Source: Campylobacter gracilis
GTDB taxonomy: Bacteria > Campylobacterota > Campylobacteria > Campylobacterales > Campylobacteraceae
Reading direction: 5' to 3'
Assembly (NCBI RefSeq): GCF_001190745.1
Contig: NZ_CP012196.1
Location: 868,001-932,000 of the forward strand
Length of the DNA stretch: 64,000 nucleotides
Shown: piece after piece, positions 17,674 to 25,918 of the stretch
Layout: each line of letters begins with the position of its first letter
Position numbering within the stretch: the stretch's first letter is position 1
Notes under the pieces: model-generated
Databases searched by the model: none
Seen by the model: the letters and a program-made list of their open reading frames with translations, nothing else
Told to the model about the DNA's origin: nothing
Program-made: the position numbers and the translations under genes

Positions 17674-18867
17674 TTACTTTGTCGCGCCTAAATTTTTGCC
17701 GTCCGTCGCATTAGAATCGCTCGCAGCGCCGTGATTTTCGCTGCTTGCAGAATCTGAGTTTGTCGTACCGCTAGAGCCTGCGGAGATTGGATTTGCTGCA
17801 CTTTCGCCCGCGATACCGCTTACGTTATTTATGTAGGCTACGGTGCTTATTTTATTCCATTCTCTACCGATTTTCAAAAATGCGCGCTGGCTGTCTAGGA
17901 TCTCTTTAAACATCGGATCTTTCGCCGCTTCTTCGTCTAAAATTTCATTCGTTGCTTTTTTAAGCGCGGCTATCACGTCTGCAGGGAAGTCACGCACCTG
18001 CACGTCCGGAAACTGCGCTTTTAGCTCCGCCCAAATGCGAGCGTTTTCGTAAAAGCCCTTATTTTGGAAGTTCTCTCCGGCAAGTCTTGCTGCAGCCTCT
18101 AAGATCGCTTGAAGATCCGCAGGCAGCTTCTCTAGCGCCTTTTGATTTACCAGCAGCTGACAGTCTCCCATAGGCTCTTGCCAGCCTGTGTAGTAGTATT
18201 TAGCCACTTTGTGAAATCCAAGTGGCATATCATAGACAGGGCTTACCCACTCGACCGCGTCAATCGTACCCATCTCTAACGCCATAAATAGCTCGCCCGT
18301 AGGCACTGTGTTTATAGTGGCACCCAGCTTGCTCATCACCTCTCCGCCTAGCCCCGGTATGCGGAATTTAAGCCCTTGCAAATCTGCGACCGAGTTGATC
18401 TCTTTTTTAAACCAGCCACCCATTTGCATGCCGGTAGATCCCATCAGAAAGGTCTTCATGCCGTATTGCGCGAACATCTTATCATTAAGCTCTCGCCCAC
18501 CACCATAGTAATACCACGCGTGCTGCTCATCAGTAGTCATACCGAAAGGCACCGCCGTCCAGAGCATAGTTTTGGCGTCTTTGCCTTTATAATAATAAAG
18601 CGAAGTATATCCTAGATCGTATTGACCGCTTTTGACGAAGTCGAATATGCCAAAGCTTGCCTTGTGCTTGCTCGGCGTATCGATGCGGATCTGAAGCCTA
18701 CCACCACTAAGGCTTTCGGCATAGTTTTTAAAATCCTCAGCAGCAGCGCCCAAAACGGGCGTAGTCGCCTCCCACGTACTAGCAAGTCTTAGGCGATATA
18801 CCTTATCGTCGCCGAAAAGCTGCGAGCCCAAAAGCATGAGACATGCAAACAAAAAAATCTTTTTCAT
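17674..18867 (-). CDS. TRAP transporter solute-binding protein, DctP/TakP type
   Basis: Periplasmic receptor of a tripartite ATP-independent transporter for an organic acid. Residues 1-19 are a signal peptide (MKKIFLFACLMLLGSQLFG). The body shows AWYYYGGG near 123, KFRIPGLGGEVMSKLGA near 168 and GTIDAVEWVSP near 205, where the R and W/E/D positions match the TakP (2-oxo acid) subgroup. It is 397 residues, versus about 330-365 for the family. The extra is a tail of some 45 residues made mostly of Ser, Ala, Asn, Gly and Thr. No DctQ or DctM gene lies beside it, so its membrane partners must be elsewhere. RBS AAAGGA before ATG. Confidence 0.9.
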   Translation of the reverse strand: MKKIFLFACLMLLGSQLFGDDKVYRLRLASTWEATTPVLGAAAEDFKNYAESLSGGRLQIRIDTPSKHKASFGIFDFVKSGQYDLGYTSLYYYKGKDAKTMLWTAVPFGMTTDEQHAWYYYGGGRELNDKMFAQYGMKTFLMGSTGMQMGGWFKKEINSVADLQGLKFRIPGLGGEVMSKLGATINTVPTGELFMALEMGTIDAVEWVSPVYDMPLGFHKVAKYYYTGWQEPMGDCQLLVNQKALEKLPADLQAILEAAARLAGENFQNKGFYENARIWAELKAQFPDVQVRDFPADVIAALKKATNEILDEEAAKDPMFKEILDSQRAFLKIGREWNKISTVAYINNVSGIAGESAANPISAGSSGTTNSDSASSENHGAASDSNATDGKNLGATK

Positions 18868-19931
18868 TTATATCCTTTCATAAAGTTTTAAATTCATAAA
18901 ATTTCAAAATTTAGCGCGACGCCTGCTTAAAATTTAATCGCGTTCTGCGTTACTGCTACGAAATTCTGCTTCACGGTGTCTATTTTATCGACACATTGCT
19001 TTCTATTCTATTTTACGACGCTTCATCTTATCGGCACCTTGCTTTGCAAGCGTCTTATTTCGCGATATTTTGTTTCTAAGTGCTCTACCCAGGCTTTTTA
19101 TTTTACAATGCCTGGCTTTGCGACGATAGAGTGCCGCGTTCGTTTAATTTCGCTACGTTCGGATGTTACCACACCTGCACCATATCTAGCGATAATATTT
19201 TATCAAGCGCGCTTGCTTAAAAGCTTCCGGCGCGGATCTTTTTCTCTTAGAAATGACAAAAGTATCTTAAAATGCCATCTCTGCGCTTTTGCAGATAAAA
19301 TTCTCCCTTCCTTTCAAAGCGAGCTTTGTCATTTCAGCAAGCTTAGACGCTACGCCATTTCTTTGATCTTAGACGGCAGAATCGTGTTTTTAAATTTAAA
19401 ATCCACGATCTGCGCACTCTTCGCGCCACACTGGCAAGCGGAAAGTGCGCCTTTATATTTGAATTTTGCGCTTTAGTTGAGCGCAAAATTCCGCGCGGAG
19501 TTTTGATGCAAATTCCGCGCGAAGCCTAGATTAGAATTTTACGCAGAGCCATCCCGCGTTGTCTAAAATTTTTTACAAAATTCCATGCCGCAAAATGCAC
19601 TTAAAATTTCGAATTTGCTATTGCGCGGAATTTCTTAGCGTAAATTCTAAGCCTTGAAATTTTGCTCTTGTTTGACGGCATAAAATTTTAAAACAAAATT
19701 CTGCAGCCCCATGCCTTAAAATTTTATTTGCAAAGCCTGCCTGCTAAATTTTAAAATTTTGAGCCTAAGTCCGCAAAATTCCGCATTCCGCATTTTAGAA
19801 ATTCTATTTCGCAAAATTTTATCTCGCGGATTTCTCGCTCCGTAAATTTCTGCGCTAAATGAAATTTTACTTCGCATAGTTTGCGCTTAGTAAAATTCTA
19901 GCTCGCAAAATTTCGCTTAAAATTTCGCGAG
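18868..19931. other. Long spacer with AAATTT-type repeats, no convincing gene
   Basis: 1.06 kb. A plus-strand frame (18976-19476) is open for 166 codons but has no ribosome site, family resemblance or protein-like composition. From 19477 on, the DNA is a mosaic of AAATTTTA, AAAATTCC and GCGCAAAATT phrases. Confidence 0.5.
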
Positions 19932-20174
19932 CTAGCCCTTATTTTCAAATAGCTCCGCGTGTTTGTCGCGCAAAAACTCGACCACGGCGATCACCTCGTC
20001 CGCGCCGCTAGCGTCAGAGTTCGCAAGCACCGTATCGATGTTTTCGATATACAGCTGCGCCGCATCGGCTAGCCGCTCGCGTCTCACGCCCGCATAAAGC
20101 AGCATCGCGTCAAGCAGGATATTGATCTCGTAGATGAGGTCTTGCTCAGCGATTTTTTCGTCATTATTTTTCAT
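19932..20174 (-). CDS. Hypothetical small protein downstream of DHH phosphoesterase
   Basis: 80 residues, acidic and helical (EQDLIYEINILLDAMLLYAG and ADEVIAVVEFLRDKHAELF), with no cysteines and no membrane segment. The start lies 11 bp inside the upstream DHH gene, which argues for translational coupling and a real gene. I do not recognise a family. Its position suggests a helper or regulator of the phosphoesterase, but nothing in the sequence shows this. Confidence 0.65.
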   Translation of the reverse strand: MKNNDEKIAEQDLIYEINILLDAMLLYAGVRRERLADAAQLYIENIDTVLANSDASGADEVIAVVEFLRDKHAELFENKG

Positions 20175-21216
20175 CTTCTTCCTTTGAAATTTGAGTTTTT
20201 TTCTCGATTAGATCCACGATTTGCGCCTTTACGGCTTCGTATGAGCTCGCGTCCTTAAAGCCCGCAAACATCCCGCCGCTCGCGTTTACGTGCCCGCCGC
20301 CGCCGAGGAGCAGCTTTGCCATTTCGCTTACGTCGATCTTGCCGTCGGCGCGAAAGCTGAGCGTTTTTTTGCTCGTTACGTCGATGAAAAAATCGACATC
20401 GGGGTTCTGTGTCAAAAAATCGTTGCCGATGACGCTTACGTTGCCGATATTGTAGGTCAAAATGCCCTTTTTATCGAGATATCTGATCTCAAAGCGCTGC
20501 TTTTGGGCGCTTAGGCGATCGACTACGAAGTGCGAAACGAGATTGCTTAGCGTATCGTCGCGCTCGATTTTAAAAAATTCTTTCTTTATGCCGTGCAGTG
20601 CGCTATCTAGCGCGATGTGTGCGCTCGGCTCGTCTTGAAATTTAAAAATTTTTTCTAACAAGAAAAAGATATAATCCCTACTCTCCCGCTCAAACATGAT
20701 CTTATTGATCTCTTTCGCGCCCGAGACCATGCCGAGGCAGACCTTGCCGAGCTCAAACTCGCTTTCATCCTTCAGCCAGATGTCCACGGCGTTTACGACG
20801 CGCACGAGCTTATCCAGCCGCGGCGAACCGCCGAACATCGCACTGAAAAAATCATAGGTGATCTTCGTGGCGCAGCGCGATGAATCCAAAAAATACCACG
20901 GGAATTTTTTCGCGCACTCAAGCCCGCTTTGATGATGATCTAAAAGGATCACGCGGGCGTTGCGACGGGCTATCTCGCCGCTAAATTTCTCGCACTGCGC
21001 GGACAGTAAATTTAGATCGGTGATTAAAACCAGGCTTTTCTCGTCCGCGTCTACGGCGAGCCGCTCGTCGATATGAGCGAGGATGAGATCAAATTTTTCG
21101 TTTATCTCCTTGCCGTAGTTGGCGTTAAAAAATTCCACATCCGTCAAATAGTGCGCTGCGACGAACTGCGCGCCGTAGCCGTCTAGATCGGTGTGGCTTA
21201 GGTGATATATTTTCAT
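20164..21216 (-). CDS. DHH-family phosphoesterase (oligoribonuclease-like)
   Basis: Metal-dependent phosphoesterase of the DHH/DHHA1 superfamily, probably acting on short RNA or a nucleotide. Motif I is HTDLDGYG (8-15), a variant of the usual DxD pattern. Motif II is ITDL (65-68), the DHH triplet is at 93-95 (LLDHHQSG), and the DHHA1 domain near the C-terminus has GGGGHVNASGG. All metal-binding positions appear to be present. It resembles the NrnB-like group more than RecJ in size (350 residues). The start overlaps the stop of the upstream Rrf2 gene by four bases, so the three minus-strand genes form one operon. Confidence 0.86.
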   Translation of the reverse strand: MKIYHLSHTDLDGYGAQFVAAHYLTDVEFFNANYGKEINEKFDLILAHIDERLAVDADEKSLVLITDLNLLSAQCEKFSGEIARRNARVILLDHHQSGLECAKKFPWYFLDSSRCATKITYDFFSAMFGGSPRLDKLVRVVNAVDIWLKDESEFELGKVCLGMVSGAKEINKIMFERESRDYIFFLLEKIFKFQDEPSAHIALDSALHGIKKEFFKIERDDTLSNLVSHFVVDRLSAQKQRFEIRYLDKKGILTYNIGNVSVIGNDFLTQNPDVDFFIDVTSKKTLSFRADGKIDVSEMAKLLLGGGGHVNASGGMFAGFKDASSYEAVKAQIVDLIEKKTQISKEEDEK

Positions 21217-21626
21217 TTGCGCTCTTTGCCGATAATGTCTGCTAGCGTGATCGTATCCATATACTCATCGACTTTCTCTTGAAGTTCGCCAAACATTAGA
21301 TTGACGCGACATAGCGTGCGACCGTTCGGGCAGGCGTCGATCCCCTCGGCGGTGCAGTCAAACACCGTCGCCTTGCGTCTTTCGGCGCTTTTGATGATCT
21401 CGCTTAGCGTGATCTTATCCGCATTGCGCGCGAGCACAAAGCCGCCCTTGGCGCCTTTGAAGGAATTCAAAAGTCCCGCGCGAGCTAAATTTTGTAAAAT
21501 TTTAGCCAAAAAGCTGCGTGAAATTCCAAGCTCGCTAGAGATCGAATCGACATCCATCGATTCCTCCTTACCCGCGATGCAGATCATTGAAAGTAGGGCG
21601 TATTCGCTTGCTTTTGTAAAAAGCAT
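21213..21626 (-). CDS. Rrf2-family transcriptional regulator with three cysteines
   Basis: Winged-helix repressor of 137 residues. The N-terminus MLFTKASEYALLSMICIA and the wing FKGAKGGFVLAR are standard for Rrf2 proteins. Three cysteines at 91, 99 and 106 (DCTAEGIDACPNGRTLC) correspond to the Fe-S ligand cluster of IscR/NsrR-type regulators, so it probably senses iron-sulfur, nitric oxide or redox state. Spacing differs slightly from both E. coli IscR and NsrR, so I do not choose between them. It is the first gene of a three-gene operon with the DHH protein and diverges from rpsO. Confidence 0.88.
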   Translation of the reverse strand: MLFTKASEYALLSMICIAGKEESMDVDSISSELGISRSFLAKILQNLARAGLLNSFKGAKGGFVLARNADKITLSEIIKSAERRKATVFDCTAEGIDACPNGRTLCRVNLMFGELQEKVDEYMDTITLADIIGKERK

Positions 21627-21693
21627 TTATTTTCTCCTTTGGTGTCAAAGCGTGCATTTTACACAAAGAAAGCAAAAATTTAGGTTAATTAAG

Positions 21694-21699
21694 TATAAT
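21694..21699 (+). promoter_or_regulatory. Candidate -10 box (TATAAT) for rpsO
   Basis: TATAAT 31 bases upstream of the rpsO ATG; the ribosome site AGGAGG follows at 21720-21725. Confidence 0.6.
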
Positions 21700-21730
21700 C
21701 GCTTCCTATTTTACCGATCAGGAGGTCATC

Positions 21731-22003
21731 ATGGCTTTAGACACGGCTCAAAAAGCACAGATAGTTGCGAAATTCGCTAGAAGAGAGAAAGATACGGGCT
21801 CTGCGGAGGTGCAAATCGCGCTTCTTACCGAGAGGATCACGCTTCTTACCACTCATTTGCAAGCAAATCCGAAAGATTTTTCATCTCGCTTAGGACTACT
21901 AAAGCTAGTAGGTCAGCGCAAAAGAATGATGAAATATCTTAAAAACAAAGACTACGCAGTTTACTCCAAGCTCGTTAGCGAGTTAAATTTAAGAGATAAA
22001 TAA
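21731..22003 (+). CDS. rpsO: 30S ribosomal protein S15
   Basis: Primary 16S rRNA-binding protein of the small subunit platform. 90 residues, the usual length. Typical phrases are KDTGSAEVQIALLTERI, LQANPKDFSSRLGLLKLVGQR and RRMMKYLK-like KRMMKYLKNKDY. Strong ribosome site (AGGAGG, five bases before ATG). Single-gene unit with its own promoter and terminator. Confidence 0.98.
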   Translation: MALDTAQKAQIVAKFARREKDTGSAEVQIALLTERITLLTTHLQANPKDFSSRLGLLKLVGQRKRMMKYLKNKDYAVYSKLVSELNLRDK

Positions 22004-22053
22004 GCTCCTTTACTCGCGGCGGCGTTTATTTTGTCCGTCGCGACTTATACACG

Positions 22054-22082
22054 GCATCCGCCAAACGGCGGACGCTTTTTTT
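22054..22082 (+). terminator. Rho-independent terminator of rpsO
   Basis: TCCGCC-AAAC-GGCGGA stem (22057-22072), extended by two more pairs across an A-C mismatch, followed by seven T. Confidence 0.85.
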
Positions 22083-22468
22083 ATGCTCGAAATTTAGACA
22101 GCCACACTTTTTCAATTTTTGAATTTTTTGAGAATTTTGTAAAATTTATGAATTCTGCTTGGATTATGAAATTTTAAAATTTCATAGAATTTTTGAAATT
22201 TTGCCGAATTCTAATAATTTGCGCAGTTCACATCCACGACGGAATTTTGAAATTACAAACGGCGATAAATTTTATCTGCGCCGTCTTGCGTGCAGCCAGA
22301 ATTATACATTCGCGCTGTTTGAATCATCCAATCTGCATCAAAATTTAATTGTCAAATTCCAAAGAGTTTAGATGAAGCTTTTACCATGCCGCCAAAAATA
22401 GGGCGGCTCGTAGAATTCCGTTTTTTGGAATTTTTTAAAAATAATTTTGCTTCTTGCAATTTGAACTT
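22083..22468. other. Non-coding spacer between rpsO and cmoA
   Basis: AT-rich, with repeated GAATTTT and AAAATTT words. The open frames on both strands lack ribosome sites or recognisable protein sequence. Nothing else seen. Confidence 0.5.
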
Positions 22469-23173
22469 TCATTTAAACGCCGCAAAGCTCATAAAATTCG
22501 CCCATTTAAAGATACTCTCGACGCGCTTAAAGCCCGCGCTTAGCGCCAAGGCGCGGTTTTCCGCCTCGGTGTAGGGCACGAGCACGTTTTCAAGCGCCTC
22601 GCGTTTTTGCGCGATTTCGTAGCGCGAGTAGCCCTGTGCGCGCTTGTAATCCTCGTAAATTTCGATCATCTGACGCGCGAGCGCAGGCTCTTCGTAGACG
22701 ATCTTTTCGCTAAAGATCAAAACCCCGCCCTCGCGCAATCCGTCGTAAATTTTACTCACGAGCGCGGCGCGGCGCGGCGGCCTGATGAACTGCAGGGTGT
22801 AGTTTAAAATCACGGCGTCGCAGTCCGCGAGGCTCGCATCCAGCACGTCCGATACGCTAAGCTCGAGCTTGGCGCCGAACGCCGCCGCCTTAGCGCGGGC
22901 GTTTTGTATCATCGCCTCCGAGCTGTCGATGCCGCACAGCCGCAGATCGGAGCGTAGCGCAAACAGCGCCAGTAGCGCGGTCGCAGTCGAGCAGCCAAGA
23001 TCAATCACGCGGGCATTTTGCGGCAGTATCCGCGCTAAAAGCTCGCTGCTAAGCCGCGTGCTAGCCTCATAAAACGGCACGCTGCGCCCGATCATATCAT
23101 CAAAAACCGACGCGACGCTGGCGTCAAACTCAAACTGTTTTTTGATAGGCTCTTTAAAAATTTCGTCTTTCAT
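22469..23173 (-). CDS. cmoA: Carboxy-S-adenosyl-L-methionine synthase CmoA
   Basis: Makes carboxy-SAM from SAM and prephenate for the cmo5U34 wobble modification of tRNA. 234 residues. SAM motif I is VIDLGCSTATALL at 56-68, preceded by the CmoA-specific SVFDDMIGRSVPFYE at 22-36. VILNYTLQFIRPPRR and ALVSKIYDGLREGGVLIFSEK segments match the family. The partner CmoB is encoded about 14.5 kb away at 37639-38532. It is 850 bp downstream of ribF and probably has its own promoter. Confidence 0.93.
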   Translation of the reverse strand: MKDEIFKEPIKKQFEFDASVASVFDDMIGRSVPFYEASTRLSSELLARILPQNARVIDLGCSTATALLALFALRSDLRLCGIDSSEAMIQNARAKAAAFGAKLELSVSDVLDASLADCDAVILNYTLQFIRPPRRAALVSKIYDGLREGGVLIFSEKIVYEEPALARQMIEIYEDYKRAQGYSRYEIAQKREALENVLVPYTEAENRALALSAGFKRVESIFKWANFMSFAAFK

Positions 23174-24023
23174 CCATTTCCTTTTAGTTTTGCTATTTAC
23201 GCAGCACTCGATTTATACTTCCTGCTTATGCTAAGCGCAGAATTCTCACACCGTGCTTCCTGCACTTGCGCAACACTCGATTTGCGACCGCTACGCATGG
23301 AATTTTTGCGCTTAGTTTGCCCCGCGTGTAAGCATACCTAAATTTTAAACGCAGCATGAGCGCTTTTAATGCGAGCGAGCTGCATCCCAGTTTGCGCCCA
23401 ACTTCTAGCCCAGATACGCTCGATGCATGATTAAATTTCGCGCCTTGCTTGACACGCCCTAAAATTCCGCGCCGCGCAAATACATCCTTAAAATTTTGCG
23501 CTGTATTTAGCGGGCTTAGAATTTCTCAGCATTAAATTTTACGCCGCCAAATCTCGCACTGCCAAAACAGCTCCTTTAAATTCTTTAATTACGAACTTAA
23601 ACTAAAAGCATAGCCAAAGCTCCATTAGTAGAATTTCGCGCCCATTTTGCGATTTTATGCGCCGTAAATGGAGGCGCTTGGTAAAATTTACGTTTGACTA
23701 TGCGTATAATTTAGCCGCTCTCGACTCTTACTTAGCGGCGGCCCTGCTAAATTTTAAAGCTTCACAGCGCAACTAAGATTTTTTATTGCCCTTGATTCTC
23801 GGTGCAGCTGACACTTACCTCGCCTTACATAAGCCCAAGCCCAAGGTGCGTTAAAGCCCTACAGGCGGTGACCAAGTATTCTCAGTGACAACGGGCGCAC
23901 GACTTTTATACGGGACGACGCGGACGGCTCATTTAATGCGCCGTAGATGCAAAACGCGGGCAGACACATCAAATTTCAAGCACACAGCCCGCAAATTTCA
24001 TCTTTAAGCTTACAAGCCGTAGA
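23174..24023. other. Long spacer upstream of cmoA
   Basis: 850 bp without a believable gene. The left and middle parts have the common AAATTT/GCGC mosaic. The stretch about 23790-23940 differs: it lacks AAATTT words, is GC-richer, and has the direct repeat GCCCAAGCCCAAGG. I could not match it to SRP RNA, tmRNA, 6S or RNase P RNA hallmarks. Confidence 0.45.
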
Positions 24024-25406
24024 TTAAAATTTATAGCTTCGCAGTACCGCCTCCGCCTCTGAAGCGTCTTTTAAAATCTGCTCTTTAAGCTGCGCTAGGT
24101 CGGTAAAATTTTGATTTTCGCGCAGGAACTTTATAAATTTCACGCAGACGAATTTCACGCCGCCGTTTTTGTCCACAGCCTCTAAATTTTTATTTTTGGC
24201 CCTCAAGCTCTCGCTCGCCGCAAAATTTTGTGTAGAAATTTCTACTGAATTACACGCCGAAATTTCATCTAAATTTCGCGCAGAATGTGCAGTTTGCCCC
24301 CCGCAGCACGGCGCGTGATCTTGCGCGGAATTTAAACCCACCTCAAAGCCTGCAAAGTCCCCTAAAATGTGCGTTTCAAGCGCAAAAGCTCCGTCGGTGC
24401 TGAGCCTGTGCCCCAAGAAGCTCACGCTTGCAAATTCCTTGCTTTCGGCGCGCGCCAGGGTCGCATACACGCCGCTTTTTGGCATAAAATAGCCGCTCGC
24501 ATCAAGATTTAGCGTCGCTACGAACTCTCGCGCCCCGCGCCCTTGACCGCGCACGATCCGCCCACAGATCTCGTAATCTCGCCCTAAAAGCTCCGCCGCC
24601 TCTTCGCACCGGCCGCGCGATAAAAGCTCCTTGATCCTGCTTGAATGCACGCCGCCACCGCTTAAGCAAAACTCTCCTACGACGCAGGTTCGCCCGCGAA
24701 ATTCGCGCCTTAAAAACTCCACGTCCCACGCCCTATCGCGCCCAAATCTAAAGTCCTCGCCTACGACAATTTTTTGTAAATTTATGAAATTCTGCCTTAA
24801 AAGTGCGATAAATTCGCCTCCGCTAAGGCTTTTGATCGCGCGCAGATCGCAATAAAAAATCTTTTTGTCCGTAAAAGCCTGCCGCGACGCAAAAGGGGTG
24901 AGCTTCGTGCCACCACCTGCTAGGATTACGATTATTGCGCCGTGCTCACCTAAATTTTCAAATAATTTTTGATGTCCAAGGTGCATGCCGTCGAAGTTAC
25001 CGATCGCTACGGCGCGAACCTCCTCGCGGTTTGCGCCTTGTAACGTTGCGAAAAACTCGCCACGTGTGAACTGCTCGCTTAGGCGCGCGCGTAGTACTTC
25101 CGCACAAGCAGGAAGCATGCCCTGGGCTTGCGCGTCTACACCATTGTCGCAAGTGCTGCCATAAGCCGTTTCGTTACTGCAAGCGGCGTCAGTATCTGCT
25201 TCATCTGCGCGGTGTGCATCGCCGGTTTTGTTTTCGCGTAGCTCTTGCTTCGGGTGTTCGATACTTTTAGATGAATTTCCCCCATTGCTTGTGGAATTTC
25301 GTTCCGTAAAATTTTGCAAGCTGGAATTCTGCGCTACAAAATTTTGCTCTTTAAAATTCCGCAGCGAAGCCTTTGTATGGTCTTTACATGATTTTTGATT
25401 AGCCAT
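24024..25406 (-). CDS. ribF: Bifunctional riboflavin kinase / FAD synthetase RibF, with extra low-complexity segments
   Basis: Converts riboflavin to FMN and then FAD. The adenylyltransferase domain starts near residue 130 with VAIGNFDGMHLGHQ and continues to VVGEDFRFGRDR and GGVHSSRIKELL. The riboflavin kinase domain follows (RIVRGQGRGAREF, then LETHILGDFAGFEVG). At 460 residues it is far longer than usual (about 280-310). Residues 1 to ~125 are a Ser/Asn/Glu-rich extension with no family match, and residues ~358-416 are a second low-complexity insert inside the kinase domain. The ATG at 25406 overlaps the lipocalin stop (TAATG), but Met97 (25118) is a possible internal start. Confidence 0.92.
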   Translation of the reverse strand: MANQKSCKDHTKASLRNFKEQNFVAQNSSLQNFTERNSTSNGGNSSKSIEHPKQELRENKTGDAHRADEADTDAACSNETAYGSTCDNGVDAQAQGMLPACAEVLRARLSEQFTRGEFFATLQGANREEVRAVAIGNFDGMHLGHQKLFENLGEHGAIIVILAGGGTKLTPFASRQAFTDKKIFYCDLRAIKSLSGGEFIALLRQNFINLQKIVVGEDFRFGRDRAWDVEFLRREFRGRTCVVGEFCLSGGGVHSSRIKELLSRGRCEEAAELLGRDYEICGRIVRGQGRGAREFVATLNLDASGYFMPKSGVYATLARAESKEFASVSFLGHRLSTDGAFALETHILGDFAGFEVGLNSAQDHAPCCGGQTAHSARNLDEISACNSVEISTQNFAASESLRAKNKNLEAVDKNGGVKFVCVKFIKFLRENQNFTDLAQLKEQILKDASEAEAVLRSYKF

Positions 25407-25918
25407 TATTGCTGCTTCGTCCAGATGATTTTTTTGGTGTCGTAACCGCTATGCTTCGCCTTTTTTAGATATAGGATGCGGATCGGCTCAGGCAAGGTTT
25501 TGGTGCGCGAGAGGATGTAAAGCTCGCTCGTATCGGCGCCGAAGATCAGGGCGTAGCGATAGTCGCCGTCGACCTGCGCCACGCGGTAGAGGGAGTCGGA
25601 AATCAAACCTTTTTGATAGAGCAGGCCTACGCTTTTATCGCCCGCAAACTCCAACACGTGCTGCTCGTTTTCGATTTTGCCAGAGCTTGTTTTGGCGGTT
25701 TTTAGAAGATTGATCGTGGAGTTTTTATCGATAAAGCACTCGTACGCGGTGTTTTGCAGCTCGCCGCCGCCCTTCATGCGGGCGATCTCATACCAGCCGC
25801 CGCTAAATTTAGCGATGTCGAAATTTTTTACCAGCGGCGCTTTCGGGCTCAGGCTTTTGGCGCATGCGCCCAAAAATAGCGCGCAAAACGCCAATATAAT
25901 TAAGTTTTTAAATTTCAT
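25406..25918 (-). CDS. Lipocalin-family lipoprotein (Blc-like)
   Basis: Membrane-attached lipocalin that may bind or carry fatty acids or lysophospholipids. Residues 1-20 form a lipoprotein signal with lipobox LGAC at 17-20. The lipocalin start motif GGWYEIARMKG is at about 40-50, and YILSRTKTLPEPIR near 130 matches the C-terminal motif of bacterial Blc. 170 residues, typical. Its ATG lies inside the last codons of tlyA (overlap 11 bp) with an AGGA site, and its stop overlaps ribF, so it belongs to the same operon. Confidence 0.9.
   Translation of the reverse strand: MKFKNLIILAFCALFLGACAKSLSPKAPLVKNFDIAKFSGGWYEIARMKGGGELQNTAYECFIDKNSTINLLKTAKTSSGKIENEQHVLEFAGDKSVGLLYQKGLISDSLYRVAQVDGDYRYALIFGADTSELYILSRTKTLPEPIRILYLKKAKHSGYDTKKIIWTKQQ

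Noticed and set aside
18976-19476. 166-codon plus-strand open frame
   Set aside because: No ribosome site, no family resemblance, and composition typical of spacer DNA read in a chance frame.
23780-23940. SRP RNA, tmRNA or RNase P RNA
   Set aside because: The diagnostic conserved segments of those RNAs are not present on either strand.
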